Source: Natrinema salaciae (GTDB lineage: Archaea > Halobacteriota > Halobacteria > Halobacteriales > Natrialbaceae). Taken from it: DNA of 64,000 bases. The number at the start of each line of letters is the position of its first letter. Positions within the stretch are counted from its first letter, which is position 1. Location of the stretch: NCBI RefSeq assembly GCF_900110865.1, contig NZ_FOFD01000003.1, positions 801,607 to 865,606 on the forward strand, written 5' to 3'. This document shows positions 26,137 through 35,029 of this stretch, piece after piece. The position numbers and the translations under genes were made by a program. The notes under the pieces are model-generated. The model was given only the letters and a program-made list of their open reading frames with translations, ran no database searches and was not told the origin of the DNA.

Positions 26137-27303
26137 ATGTCAAATCCGTTTGGAACCGTCTCCCCGGCGGCGATTCTCGAGGGGGACGCGACCGACGCCT
26201 ACTTCGAGCGGACGCGGGCGACCCTCGAGCACGCGGGCAAGAACCCCCGCGTCGTCGCCGAGGTGACCGCCGACCAGTTTCCGACCGGGGGGTTCGAGGT
26301 CTTCACCGGCGTGAAAGACGTCGCGACGCTGTTCGAGGGACGCGCCGTCGACGTCGACGCGCTCCCCGACGGACAGCTGTTCGACGGCGGCCCCGTCCTC
26401 AGGATCGAGGGCCCCTACCTCGAGTTCGCCGAACTCGAAACGTCGCTGCTCGGCTTCTGCTCGCAGCCGAGCGGCTTCGCGACGGCCGCGCTCGAGGCCA
26501 GGGTGGCAGCCCCCGACTCGCTCGTGCTCTCCTTTGGCGCACGCCACGTCCATCCCTCGATCGCGTCGACGGTCGAACGTGCGTCGTTGCTCGCCGGTCT
26601 CGACGGGTTCTCTCACGTGGCGGCGGGCGAGATCCTGGGCCGAGAGGCCGGCGGCACGATGCCCCACGCGCTCATGTTCTGTTTCGGCGAAGGCAACCAG
26701 GCCGAGGCCTGGACGGCGTTCGACGAGGCCGTCGGCGAGGACGTGCCCAGAATCGCGCTGACGGACACGTTCTGGGACGAGAAGAGCGAGAGCCTGCTGG
26801 CCGCCGACACGCTCGGGGACGACCTCGACGGGGTCCGCCTGGACACGACCGGATCGCGACGGGGGGACTTCCGACACATCGTCCGCGAAGTCCGCTGGGA
26901 ACTCGACGCCCGCGGCCGCGAGGACGTCGACATCTTCTGCAGCGGCGGCCTCGACCCCGAGTCGATCCGCACCCTGCGCGACGTCGCCGACGGCTTCGGC
27001 GTCGGCAGCCACATCACGGGCGCGGACTCGGTCGACTTCAGTCTCGATATCGTCGAACTCGACGGCGAACCGGTCTCGAAGCGGGGAAAACTGTCCGGCG
27101 TCAAGGACGTCTACCGGACGTCCAACGGCGGCCATCACGTCGCGCTCGCCGACAGCGACGGGCCCGCCGGGGCCGACTCCCTGCTCGAACCGCTCGTCCG
27201 CGACGGCGAGATCGTCCGGGAGTTCGATCTGGACGCGGCGACCGACCGGTGTCTCGAGGACGCCGAGGCGGTCGGGTTCGGACGGACGAACGCTGCAGAC
27301 TAG
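26137..27303 (+). CDS. Nicotinate phosphoribosyltransferase (archaeal type)
   Basis: A 388-aa enzyme of the NAPRTase/NadC-like barrel family, converting nicotinate and PRPP to nicotinate mononucleotide. Seen: DAYFERT near the N-terminus, EGPYLEFAELETSLLGFCSQPSG, SFGARHVHPSI, the phosphate-binding loops IFCSGGLDPESIRTL and GVGSHITGADSVDFSLDIVEL, and KRGKLSGVKDVYR. These match archaeal NAPRTases rather than NadC. It starts 30 nt after the Hvo_1808 lipoprotein. With the nicotinamidase-like hydrolase it would complete a two-step salvage route to NAD. Confidence 0.9.
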   Translation: MSNPFGTVSPAAILEGDATDAYFERTRATLEHAGKNPRVVAEVTADQFPTGGFEVFTGVKDVATLFEGRAVDVDALPDGQLFDGGPVLRIEGPYLEFAELETSLLGFCSQPSGFATAALEARVAAPDSLVLSFGARHVHPSIASTVERASLLAGLDGFSHVAAGEILGREAGGTMPHALMFCFGEGNQAEAWTAFDEAVGEDVPRIALTDTFWDEKSESLLAADTLGDDLDGVRLDTTGSRRGDFRHIVREVRWELDARGREDVDIFCSGGLDPESIRTLRDVADGFGVGSHITGADSVDFSLDIVELDGEPVSKRGKLSGVKDVYRTSNGGHHVALADSDGPAGADSLLEPLVRDGEIVREFDLDAATDRCLEDAEAVGFGRTNAAD

Positions 27304-27614
27304 CCCTCCGGTGACCGACCGGGGCGGCCCAATCGGTTTCGATCCTTCTGCCGTCCGTTCGCGCCCGCTCCCGTCTGAGACCGGCGAGCGCCGTCTGCGA
27401 GGAGAACGGACCGGCGTTCGAACCGCTCCACAATTACCTGTGAAATCGAACGTATATCGGCATATATACTAATAGAAGAAAATCTCTAATCAGTAAATAC
27501 AGCTGCCCTATCCGGATCTTATTTCTATATTCTCGTTCATACTATCCGTATATGTCTGTGGAAGATATAGTAGTGATATTTTATATGTTGGGCCTCCCTC
27601 GTTTCTGACGCACT
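27304..27614. other. AT-rich intergenic region with promoter
   Basis: There is no gene. The central ~150 bp is much richer in A and T than its surroundings (many ATAT tracts). A TATA-like ATTTTATAT at about 27577-27585 is some 33 nt before the ATG of the following gene, so it is probably its promoter. The rest has no visible structure. Confidence 0.5.
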
Positions 27615-28802
27615 ATGGCAGCGACGTCCAGAAACGGAAAGGTACTGCTCACTCTCGGAATACTGTTGGTGGCCGTCGACGGGCTTGGACTGACGGCCTT
27701 CGGCGGACCGTTGCACGTCCTCGCGCCGGTCACCGATTTCTGGTGGTTACTGGTTCTCGCCGGCGTCAGTCTGATGCTGCTCCCGCGCCTCGCGACGAGC
27801 GCCAGCGTTCCGTTCTTCGGCGTCGGCGGAAGCGCCACTCACGACCGACAGGACATCATCGCGGCGACCGACTGGTCTCGGCTGGGAACGGACGCGTTCC
27901 GGAACTCCTACGGCATCGCGCTGACGGCGTCCGCCGCCGTCCTGTTCGTTCTGGCGCTCGGCCTGCAGGCGTTCGGTCTCGTCGCCCTCTGGGTCGGGGC
28001 CATGATCGTCGGTGCGCTGGTCATCGCTATCACCTGGCGATCGTCGAACTCCATCATCGAGGACTATACGCGAACGATCACCGTCCGTGCGCCCGATAAT
28101 TTCGCGGCGCACTCGTTCCACATCGCGCTCCGACAGCAGGCGGAGGACCTCGGGTACAGGATCGTCTCGACCACCTCCCCGACGGAAGGCGGGCAGCGTT
28201 CGGCTGTCGCAGACGAGATCTTCCACGCCAACGGCGGGTTCAGGGCTCGGAACCGCCCGATCGAGGAATCGCGACCGCTGGCTCCCGAGGTCGAGGACGA
28301 GTACCTCGAGCGAGTGCTCACGGTCGCGACGCTCGGCGTGTTCGTCTCGCTGCTGGGCGTGACGCTCGTCAGCGTCGATCTCGGCGGCCCGGCCGTCAGA
28401 GCGCTCGGGGCCGTTCTCTTCGTCGTCGGGGTCGCGATCGTCGCGTACGACTACGCGATCCGGACGCGGGAGTGGGCGGAGCTCTACTGTGTCGAGGAGG
28501 GGACGATCTATTCGACGACCGTGAACCACTACGCGGACGACGTCCTCGACGCCTTCGATTCGCCGAAGCTCGAGCCGAACGCGTCGACGACGGAGACGGC
28601 CGCCGTCCTTTCGGTGACGGTCAGCGGCACCTGTACGCCGCTCTACGGCGAGGAGAACGTCGAGGCGGACTTCGAAGCGCTCGCCGATGCCGTCGAAGCG
28701 GCCGCGGACGACTATCGGTTCGAGGTCGTCGACGAGGGTCGCGAAGACACGACGGACGAAACGCTCGCGTACGACGAAGACGAAACGGCCACCCAGGCGT
28801 AA
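27615..28802 (+). CDS. Haloarchaeal four-helix membrane protein of unknown function
   Basis: A 395-aa protein. Two helices lie at residues about 8-28 and 38-58, two more at about 100-118 and 122-140, then a soluble stretch starting SSNSIIEDYTRTITVRAPDNFAAH, two further hydrophobic segments at about 235-252 and 258-275, and an acidic C-terminal tail. The soluble parts contain IALRQQAEDLGYRIVSTTSP, resembling a small alpha/beta module. No catalytic motif is seen. It stands alone, with its own AT-rich promoter region. Not assigned to a family. Confidence 0.65.
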   Translation: MAATSRNGKVLLTLGILLVAVDGLGLTAFGGPLHVLAPVTDFWWLLVLAGVSLMLLPRLATSASVPFFGVGGSATHDRQDIIAATDWSRLGTDAFRNSYGIALTASAAVLFVLALGLQAFGLVALWVGAMIVGALVIAITWRSSNSIIEDYTRTITVRAPDNFAAHSFHIALRQQAEDLGYRIVSTTSPTEGGQRSAVADEIFHANGGFRARNRPIEESRPLAPEVEDEYLERVLTVATLGVFVSLLGVTLVSVDLGGPAVRALGAVLFVVGVAIVAYDYAIRTREWAELYCVEEGTIYSTTVNHYADDVLDAFDSPKLEPNASTTETAAVLSVTVSGTCTPLYGEENVEADFEALADAVEAAADDYRFEVVDEGREDTTDETLAYDEDETATQA

Positions 28803-28883
28803 GGAACGCGTCGTCACTGGCGGTCGATGCCGTTTTTTCGCGCCGATTCGTCGATCGTCTGCGGACGGCACTCGGGTCGACAG

Positions 28884-29423
28884 TTACCGGCCTTGCCACG
28901 CGAACAGGACGCTACCGAGGCAGCCGCCGAGGACGAACAGCACCGTCGATTCGATCGCGACGAGTAGCACCAACGGATCGAACAGGAGCGCCGCGAACGC
29001 TTTTTCGGCGACCGTTACCTCGCCGGTGAAGTAGTCGCCGAAGAGAAGACTGTAGGGCAGCGTGAGATCACCGACCGGGACCGCCGTCGCCTGCTGAACG
29101 TGTCTCTCCGGATGCAGTCGATCGAAGGGGTTGGTTCTGAACACCCGAAGCAGTCCGATCAGTCGTCCGAGCCCCGACACCAGCACCAGAAATATCGCCG
29201 CCGGAAGCGTGACGACGACGCTCCGCGTCACCCCGTAGACGATCCGTTCCGACGTCCGCATCGGACGCGTCCGCCACAGTACGACGGGAATCGCGGCGAT
29301 TCCGAGCAGACCGGTCGACCAGATGGGAAGATAGCCGCCGACGATCCAGTAGACGAGAAAACAGTAGCAGACGATGACGACCGTGCCAGTGACTTCGGGC
29401 AGTAACTGCTTGTACTTCGACAT
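28884..29423 (-). CDS. Predicted integral membrane protein of unknown function
   Basis: A 179-aa protein with a short basic N-terminus (MSKYKQLLPE) and four or five hydrophobic segments: residues about 10-32, 33-47, 65-88, 140-153 and 155-175. The segment between helices 3 and 4 (RTNPFDRLHPERHVQQATAVPVGD) is hydrophilic. The open frame extends upstream, but the added part is not protein-like and lacks a good start. No motif recognised. It is convergent with the preceding four-helix membrane protein. Confidence 0.6.
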   Translation of the reverse strand: MSKYKQLLPEVTGTVVIVCYCFLVYWIVGGYLPIWSTGLLGIAAIPVVLWRTRPMRTSERIVYGVTRSVVVTLPAAIFLVLVSGLGRLIGLLRVFRTNPFDRLHPERHVQQATAVPVGDLTLPYSLLFGDYFTGEVTVAEKAFAALLFDPLVLLVAIESTVLFVLGGCLGSVLFAWQGR

Positions 29424-29615
29424 TCGTGACGCTCTTGCTGGTATGCGTTCATAACTCCCCGTCCTCCGCCGGACGAGCGTTCGAGCGGACCGCGGACTGT
29501 CGGACCCGAGCCGCTTTTGGAACCGCCCGTACTCTGCGCGTGACGCGGTCCGGAGCGGTACGAATAGCGACTGTCGACGAACCAATCGCGTTCGTCCGTT
29601 GTCGATCGGAGCCAG

Positions 29616-30227
29616 TTAGACCTCTTCGATACTGCCGTCCGCCTCGCGCTCGCGGAATACCTGCCCTTCGAACAGCGTGACGACGACGTCGTCGTCCTGC
29701 CAGGCACCGGGCGCGAGCTTCGCCTTCCGACACGTTCGATCGAGGTACTCGCGGGCGCTCCAGCCGTTCTCGACCGGGACCGTCGGGTAGAGCCAGCCAC
29801 CCTCGCCGCCGTCGATGGCGACGCCGTGCGTACCGAGCTCGAGGTCGGCCAGCGGATCGTCGGTCAGCAGTACGTTCTTGACGGTACAGACCGAGACCGT
29901 GAGGTTCGGGAGTTCCGATGGGCTCACCTCGGAGGCACAGGAGTCTTCGCTGGCCGCTTCGATCGCCGCGTCGACGATGACGTGGCCGAGCTGGTCGCCC
30001 GAGCGGTAGCCGCCCGCACAGCCCCGCAGGCTCCCCCGGCCGCGGGTCGACTCGAGGCGGACGAACGCCCCCGTTCGTTCGTAGAAGGCTTCGCGCATGC
30101 TTCCCGGTTGTTCTCGCTGCCCGTGTTGTACGTAAGACTCGACGGATTCGCGCGCGAGTTCGACCGCGCGGGCACCGTCTTCGTAGGAGAGGTCGACGCC
30201 CTGTCGCTGGGACATACAGATGGACAT
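29616..30227 (-). CDS. TIGR00296 / AMMECR1-domain protein
   Basis: A 203-aa soluble protein of the AMMECR1 family, which is conserved in archaea and eukaryotes. The signature LRGCAGGY (Cys in a short loop after GRGSL) and the C-terminal GGWLYPTVPVENGWSAREYLDRTCRKAKLAPGAW are clear. The biochemical role is unsettled; structures suggest a fold with an exposed conserved Cys pocket, and in some gene neighbourhoods it occurs with MEMO and radical SAM proteins, which are not seen here. Met at residues 1 or 5 (MSQRQG) are both possible starts. Confidence 0.88.
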   Translation of the reverse strand: MSICMSQRQGVDLSYEDGARAVELARESVESYVQHGQREQPGSMREAFYERTGAFVRLESTRGRGSLRGCAGGYRSGDQLGHVIVDAAIEAASEDSCASEVSPSELPNLTVSVCTVKNVLLTDDPLADLELGTHGVAIDGGEGGWLYPTVPVENGWSAREYLDRTCRKAKLAPGAWQDDDVVVTLFEGQVFREREADGSIEEV

Positions 30228-30360
30228 GGTGTTAGTCGTCCTAAAACGCTTCCATTCGTCTCGAGACCCGGCAGCGGTGAAACCGCCCCCATTTATTTAG
30301 TATCTCCAATGGAGAAAACTACTCGAGTGGTCCGCGATCGAGGTACCGTCTCGCCGCGGG

Positions 30361-31242
30361 TCACTCGAAGTCGTCGACGAGCCGATCCATGCAGCCGATC
30401 GGCTGATCGGGTTGGAAGTACTTGCAGTGTCCGGGGACCGAATTCGTGACGTCGACATCGTGGTAGTTGTCCGGCGTCGACCCGCTGGACCACCAGCCGT
30501 CACAGTCCGCACCGTCACAGCCCAGTCCGCTGTCGATCGTACTGAAGTCGTAGATCGTACAGACGGTGAAGTCGTCTTCGGAGCGGTAGCTGTACACCTC
30601 GTCGGCGGAATCCCGAATGCCGTCGGCGTACCGGCCGTCGTCACAGACCGAGTCGTCCTCGACGGCGGCCCCGACCAGCGAGACGGTCTCGAGGACGACG
30701 TCGCCGCCGAGTTCCGCGAGTGCACCGAGCGTCACTCGGGCACCCAGGGAGTGGCCCACGAGGCGGATGGTCGTGCTCGCGTCCGCCTGGACCTCCTCGC
30801 GGAGCCAGCGTCCCAGACGGACGCCGGCGTCGTCCGCGTTGTCCTCTGCACCCCAGAAGTTCAGCGTATCCGATGCCCACGACGCGACGATCACCGGTTC
30901 GTCGTAGCCCGCTTGCTGGAGCGCCAGATCGAGCGCATACGCCTGATCGTCGCTCTCTTCTCTGCCCTTCCAGCCGTGTGCGAAGATGCAGATTTCCTCC
31001 TCGTTCAGGCCCCAGGGGTCGGGATCGTTCCGTGTCAGATCGATCGTCGGGTACCCATGTGGCGCGGCCGGCCAGTTCTTGCACTCCTTGAGTTCGCCTG
31101 CGGACGCCGTCCCGCTGCCCGCCGCCAGACCGACTGCACCGACGGTTGCGGCCGACGTCACTCGGAGGACGCGACGCCGGGTCGGCTCGTTCGAATTGCT
31201 ATCTGTTACCGTGACATCTTCTCCTTTGGTATCGTTACGCAT
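30361..31242 (-). CDS. Tat-exported alpha/beta hydrolase (lipase-like)
   Basis: A 293-aa secreted hydrolase. The N-terminus has a Tat signal (TRRRVLRVTSAATVG...SASAG) with a signal peptidase I type cleavage site. The core has ICIFAHGWKG (oxyanion strand), a nucleophile elbow GHSLGA with Ser, an Asp-bearing strand, and YHDVDVTNSVPGH near the end for the catalytic His. Cysteines appear in pairs in the last third (VCDDG, GCDGADCDG, CKYF), suggesting disulfides in the extracellular mature protein. Substrate unknown; a carboxylesterase or lipase is most likely. The start MRNDTKG is preferred over a longer frame. Confidence 0.8.
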   Translation of the reverse strand: MRNDTKGEDVTVTDSNSNEPTRRRVLRVTSAATVGAVGLAAGSGTASAGELKECKNWPAAPHGYPTIDLTRNDPDPWGLNEEEICIFAHGWKGREESDDQAYALDLALQQAGYDEPVIVASWASDTLNFWGAEDNADDAGVRLGRWLREEVQADASTTIRLVGHSLGARVTLGALAELGGDVVLETVSLVGAAVEDDSVCDDGRYADGIRDSADEVYSYRSEDDFTVCTIYDFSTIDSGLGCDGADCDGWWSSGSTPDNYHDVDVTNSVPGHCKYFQPDQPIGCMDRLVDDFE

Positions 31243-31440
31243 ACTTCGTAACCTACAGCAATTATCATGACTAAATATCTTCCGGGATATTTCTATAGTT
31301 GTACTCCACGCGATCGACAGCGGATCGTAAGCCGAGAAGCGAGCGGCGTGTTTCCCGCGGAACCGGTCCTGAGACACCCAGCGGCCGAGAACCCGTCTCG
31401 GACGATCGGGGGACTTATTCCGGTAGAGCCCCCTAGAACG

Positions 31441-31979
31441 ACTGGGAGAGAGAGCCCGGCTGCCGCGATGGTTTCACCGGCAACGGTGGCCCACGCTCTA
31501 CCGTTGCCCGACTCTTCGAGTCGCGCAACGGCCGCGAGGAAAGTCCCCCCACCTGTTCGGGCAGGTGACCGGACGCAAGTCCGGAGCGGGAGACCGCTGG
31601 CTCTGGAACAGAAACGACACGTCTCGGCCCGACCGATGACGCGCGCGAACCCGACCGAGAGGAAGGGGAGTGAACCCGCAGAGGGACCGGGCGATTCGGA
31701 GTGCGATCGGCTCGAAGTGCCGTCAGCACGAGAATCGCCTCCGAACTCGCGGCGTCGCCGCGAGTCGTGTGGTCGCATCTCGCGCGCGGTTTGAATCCGC
31801 GGATCGTGCTCGTCACGGTCGACCACACCCAGACGGCCGAGGATCGATGGAACGGCGAATCCTCACCGGTGCAAGTCCGCGCCGTGGTAGCCCGAACACC
31901 CTGCGGCTTCGCCGCGGACGGCGCGGACGCTCAGCCGAATGCCGGGCCGAACAGAAGGGGGCTTACTCCTCTCACCCAG
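31441..31979 (+). ncRNA. rnpB: RNase P RNA
   Basis: The conserved core is present in order: GAGGAAAGTCC at 31536-31546 (CR I), and AACAGAAGGGGGCTTACTCC at about 31950-31969 (CR V). The ends pair: CTGGGAGAGAG near 31442 with CTCTCACCCAG near the 3' end (P1), and CCCGGC (about 31455) with GCCGGG (about 31941) (P2). Between them are several strong stems, such as CCGTTGC...GCAACGG (P3 region) and a long variable P12 region. It is the catalytic RNA that processes the 5' ends of tRNAs. The ends are placed from the P1 pairing. Open frames that cross this stretch are chance. Confidence 0.9.
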
Positions 31980-32037
31980 TTTTCCTCCCTCGAGAGCCGT
32001 CGCGGTCGCGAGAGTACCGCTGCTCCGACGCGCCGTG

Positions 32038-33549
32038 CTACGGCATCCAGGTCAACAGCTTCCGCAACAGGAGCGTGTGGTTGCCTCGACCGCCGGCGTC
32101 CCCGCCATCATCATCACGCTCGAGCTGGTCGTTTGCTCCCCCGTTCCCGGGATCGTTCGGTTCGCGGTCGGTCTCGTTCTCGTCGCCGCGGTCGGCGTGC
32201 TCGCCGCCGTGGTCGGCGTCACCGTTTTCGCCGTCCTGGCCGGGGTCGTCGCTTTCGCCGTCTTCGCTCCCGTCCTCGGCGCTGCCGTCTCGTCCGCTCC
32301 CGCCTCTGCGAATCGCGGTCAGCCCGCCGTCGTCGATATAGATCGTTCGGTTGGCGACCACGCACCGCCCTCCAACGGACGCACTCTCCGCTCGCGAGAA
32401 GACCCACTGTTCGCTCCCGTCGTCGAGATCGAAGGCGACGAGCGAGTTCTTGTACTCGCCTCCCCGTAACCCGATGCTGACGAGCACCGTGTTGCAAGCG
32501 ATCACGGGTTCGCCGATACAGTGCGAGTAGTTTCCAACGGCCCACTGCTGATCACCGCTCTCGAGGTCGACCGCGACGAGCCGATATCGCGTCACGAAGA
32601 CCAGCATCCCCCCGCGGACGGCGAAGCGGCGAATACCGCCGTCCCACACGCCGTCGCGCTCACCGGTCGACGAATCGTAGGCGACGACCGCTTCGGACTC
32701 GGTTCTGACGAACACGCTGTCGTCGGTCGCCGTGAGATCGGACAAGTGATAGTAGTACGTGTCAGTCGCCAGCTGTTCTTCGCCCGTCAGCGGGTCCAGC
32801 CCGGCGATCGTTCCGGATTCGGCGATCGTGAAGACGTGTTCATCGTTCGCCACCACCTCGTGGCCGATCGCGCGTTCGACCTCTTTTGGCTCGTTCCAGG
32901 GGTCGCCCACGTTTATCGTGACCGAGTCGCGACGCCAGTCGATCGTCCCGGTCTCGCAGTCGATCGCGTACAGCGTCCCGTCGGCGCACACGTACACGCG
33001 CTCGAACGCGACCGTCGGTGCTGAGACGGACGGATCGTCGGCGTCGAGCGCGGTCTGCCACAGTACGTCTCCGCTCGCGGAATCGAGCGCAGTGACGGTC
33101 TTCTCGCCGCTGACGTAGACGGTCCCGTATCCCACCGTCGGCGGTTCGCTGGCACCGACCGCCTTGCTCTGCCATTCGATGGACCCGTCGGCGGCGTTGA
33201 GTGCACGTACCGTTCCGTCGACCGATACGTAGGCAGTGCCGTCGTCGACGACCGGCAACCCCGCGACGTCGGCCGTCCAGTCGGCCTCGAGCGTGTCGAA
33301 CGCGAACCCGTCACCGAACCCGTGGTCGGAGCCGACCGCGGCCGTCTTCCCGTATCCGCCTCGAAATGCGGACCACCCCCCCGCAGCCTCGGGCGGGTGC
33401 GGCGGGAGCTCGTCTACAACGTCGTTCTCTCTCACGTCGTTCTCTGCAGTGTCGTCCGTCGGAACCGCTCCACCCGTCCCCGTAAGTACACTGCCAGCCG
33501 CGGCGGCCGTCGCACACCCTTTCAAGAATCGTCGTCTCGTCTGTGGCAT
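32038..33549 (-). CDS. Tat-exported PQQ-like beta-propeller protein
   Basis: A 503-aa secreted protein. The start MPQTRRRFLKGCATAAAAGS gives a Tat signal. The body has seven or eight repeats of the PQQ_2/quinoprotein type, each like GTVYVSGEKTVTALDSASGDVLWQT and VYVCADGTLYAIDCETGTIDWR (blades about 40 residues apart). The C-terminal ~90 residues are an acidic Asp/Gly/Glu-rich linker ending in a short hydrophobic LLLRKLLTW stretch that may touch the membrane. No PQQ ligand set is evident, so it is probably a structural or binding propeller. Two upstream in-frame Mets give implausible longer N-termini. It converges on rnpB with a 58-nt gap. Confidence 0.8.
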   Translation of the reverse strand: MPQTRRRFLKGCATAAAAGSVLTGTGGAVPTDDTAENDVRENDVVDELPPHPPEAAGGWSAFRGGYGKTAAVGSDHGFGDGFAFDTLEADWTADVAGLPVVDDGTAYVSVDGTVRALNAADGSIEWQSKAVGASEPPTVGYGTVYVSGEKTVTALDSASGDVLWQTALDADDPSVSAPTVAFERVYVCADGTLYAIDCETGTIDWRRDSVTINVGDPWNEPKEVERAIGHEVVANDEHVFTIAESGTIAGLDPLTGEEQLATDTYYYHLSDLTATDDSVFVRTESEAVVAYDSSTGERDGVWDGGIRRFAVRGGMLVFVTRYRLVAVDLESGDQQWAVGNYSHCIGEPVIACNTVLVSIGLRGGEYKNSLVAFDLDDGSEQWVFSRAESASVGGRCVVANRTIYIDDGGLTAIRRGGSGRDGSAEDGSEDGESDDPGQDGENGDADHGGEHADRGDENETDREPNDPGNGGANDQLERDDDGGDAGGRGNHTLLLRKLLTWMP

Positions 33550-33835
33550 ACATTCCAACAGCGCAGTAACCATCCTATCTATTCCATAATTAAACCACTC
33601 CGGGAACGATAATATGTCACTTCCCACTGTTTCATCTTTGCAAGAGTGTACTCCCGTCCCGGGATTAGGCGGTCATTCCCGGTCGACGGTGTCGCACGCG
33701 GTCCAGTGCTGTCTCTCGAAGACGACATCCGAGACGCGCCAGTGACGGTCGCTCGCGAACGGTTCCTCTCTATCGCTAATTACTGTCGAAGACGTAAGCG
33801 CTGAGCACCGCGAAGCACTCGAAAGAAGTGCCCAT

Positions 33836-33908
33836 CCCGGCGAGAGTTGAACACGGGAAGACGATCGTTCCCGTCGGTCGCGCTGTGACTTCTGCGCAAC
33901 TCGCCGGG
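33836..33908 (-). ncRNA. Structured tRNA-like element, probably a decayed tRNA
   Basis: 73 nt with closing arms CCCGGCGA and TCGCCGGG, extended by GTTG/CAAC, a hairpin ACGGGAA/TTCCCGT, and on the minus strand a 4-bp GCGC arm in the D-arm position and a T-loop-like TTCAACT. The total length equals a tRNA, but the T stem and anticodon stem do not pair properly. It lies 103 nt from the intact tRNA-Arg on the same strand. Either a tRNA pseudogene or an unrelated structured RNA. The rest of 33550-34011 shows no gene. Confidence 0.35.
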
Positions 33909-34011
33909 TTCGTTTTCCGGTACGAACGATTCGCTCCGCTCGTCGTCGTTGCGTTTTGAGAGTCGTCGACACCAGCCGCTCGCTCCGCTCGCGGTTTGGT
34001 GTCGGCAGAAA

Positions 34012-34084
34012 CGTCCTGACGGAGATTTGAACTCCGGTCCCTGGCTCCGCAAGCCAAGAGGATAGTCCACTACCCTATCAGGAC
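34012..34084 (-). tRNA. tRNA-Arg (anticodon GCG)
   Basis: A full cloverleaf of 73 nt on the minus strand. The acceptor stem is GTCCTGA/TCAGGAC (7 bp, discriminator G), the anticodon loop is TTGCGGA with anticodon GCG (34048-34050), the anticodon stem is TTGGC/GCCAG, and the T-arm has CCGGAGTTCAAATCTCCG. It reads CGC/CGU. No intron. CCA is not encoded. Confidence 0.93.
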
Positions 34085-34252
34085 TCATCTCTTCATACCC
34101 CGGTGAACATTAAAGCCCTTTCGAAAGCCTCCCGTCGCCGCCCCGGGGTTTCGTACCGATCCACCGACGTGTTCGTCCGCTCGAGCGCTCGGTCGACCGC
34201 CGTTCGCCGAAACGATAGGAACGGATTTGACGCCCGAACGCCGACACGACGT

Positions 34253-34759
34253 ATGCGACGACGGGGACTACTCGAGCGACTGGGGGCCGGCACCGGGGCA
34301 ACTACGGTGGGGGCGGTTGCGGGCTGTCTCGGGACCGAAGGCGGCGAACCGGAGCCGGGATCGGAGTCTGGATCGGGGCCGAAATCTGAGACCGGCGACC
34401 CGGGCACGGTCGTCAGCAGCCGGATTTCGTCCGAGGGCGTCTGCGCCGAGGGAACCGACGCCGGGCGGGAGGCGATCGTCACGATCACCGCGGCCGGCGT
34501 CGAACTCACCGGCTCGATCGAGGCCCCGACCCCGTGTTCCGATGCGTCGCTCTCGGCGATCGAGTTCGTCACCCCGGCCGAACTCGCCGTGACCGTCGGA
34601 CTCGAGGAGCAAGACGGGGTCTGTGGTGACTGTCTCGGCCGAATCGACTACGCGGCGACGATCGAGATCGACGGGACGCTCCCGGAGACCGTCACGGTGA
34701 CCCACGACGCCGTCGCCGGCGAAACAACGATCGAGAACACGACCGTAGAGAGCGACTGA
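34253..34759 (+). CDS. Small secreted lipoprotein, cysteine-containing
   Basis: A 168-aa protein. The start MRRRGLLERLGAG gives a short basic N-terminus and a lipobox ending AGC in VGAVAGCLG. After an acidic, Gly/Ser-rich linker, the mature domain is beta-rich (VSSRISSEGVC, AIVTITAAGVELTGSIEA, ATIEIDGTLPETVTVTHDAV) with four cysteines (VCAEG, TPCSD, VCGDC) likely forming two disulfides. No family recognised; such immunoglobulin-like lipoproteins are frequent in haloarchaea. The open frame runs 50 codons further upstream into the tRNA end, but the upstream part lacks a signal. Confidence 0.65.
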   Translation: MRRRGLLERLGAGTGATTVGAVAGCLGTEGGEPEPGSESGSGPKSETGDPGTVVSSRISSEGVCAEGTDAGREAIVTITAAGVELTGSIEAPTPCSDASLSAIEFVTPAELAVTVGLEEQDGVCGDCLGRIDYAATIEIDGTLPETVTVTHDAVAGETTIENTTVESD

Positions 34760-34996
34760 CGGATCGCGCAGGGGGCCGGTGACGCTCGAATCGACGGTTC
34801 GTCGGCGTCCCGTGCCGTGGTTTATATGTGATCGCGAGGGCAGAGAGGGGTATGACTCTCCGTTGGAGGACGACTGCTGCGTGGTCTCGACCGCCGGTCC
34901 CTGCGAGATCGCGCCCGGACGATTCACGCGAGCCACGGGCCGTCGGTCCCGTTCCCGGTAACCGAGGCGCGGCACCGGGACACCGAATGGATAACG

Positions 34997-35004
34997 CTTA
35001 TGCG
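34997..35004 (+). promoter_or_regulatory. TATA-like element of the RPA gene
   Basis: CTTATGCG in ATAACGCTTATG lies about 30 nt before the ATG of the RPA gene, so the transcript would be leaderless. Confidence 0.45.
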
Positions 35005-35029
35005 CGGGCTACCCATGCACGAGCATAGA

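Noticed and set aside
31267..32480. Several open frames on both strands
   Set aside because: They overlap the RNase P RNA and the 3' end of the PQQ-propeller gene and are explained by these.
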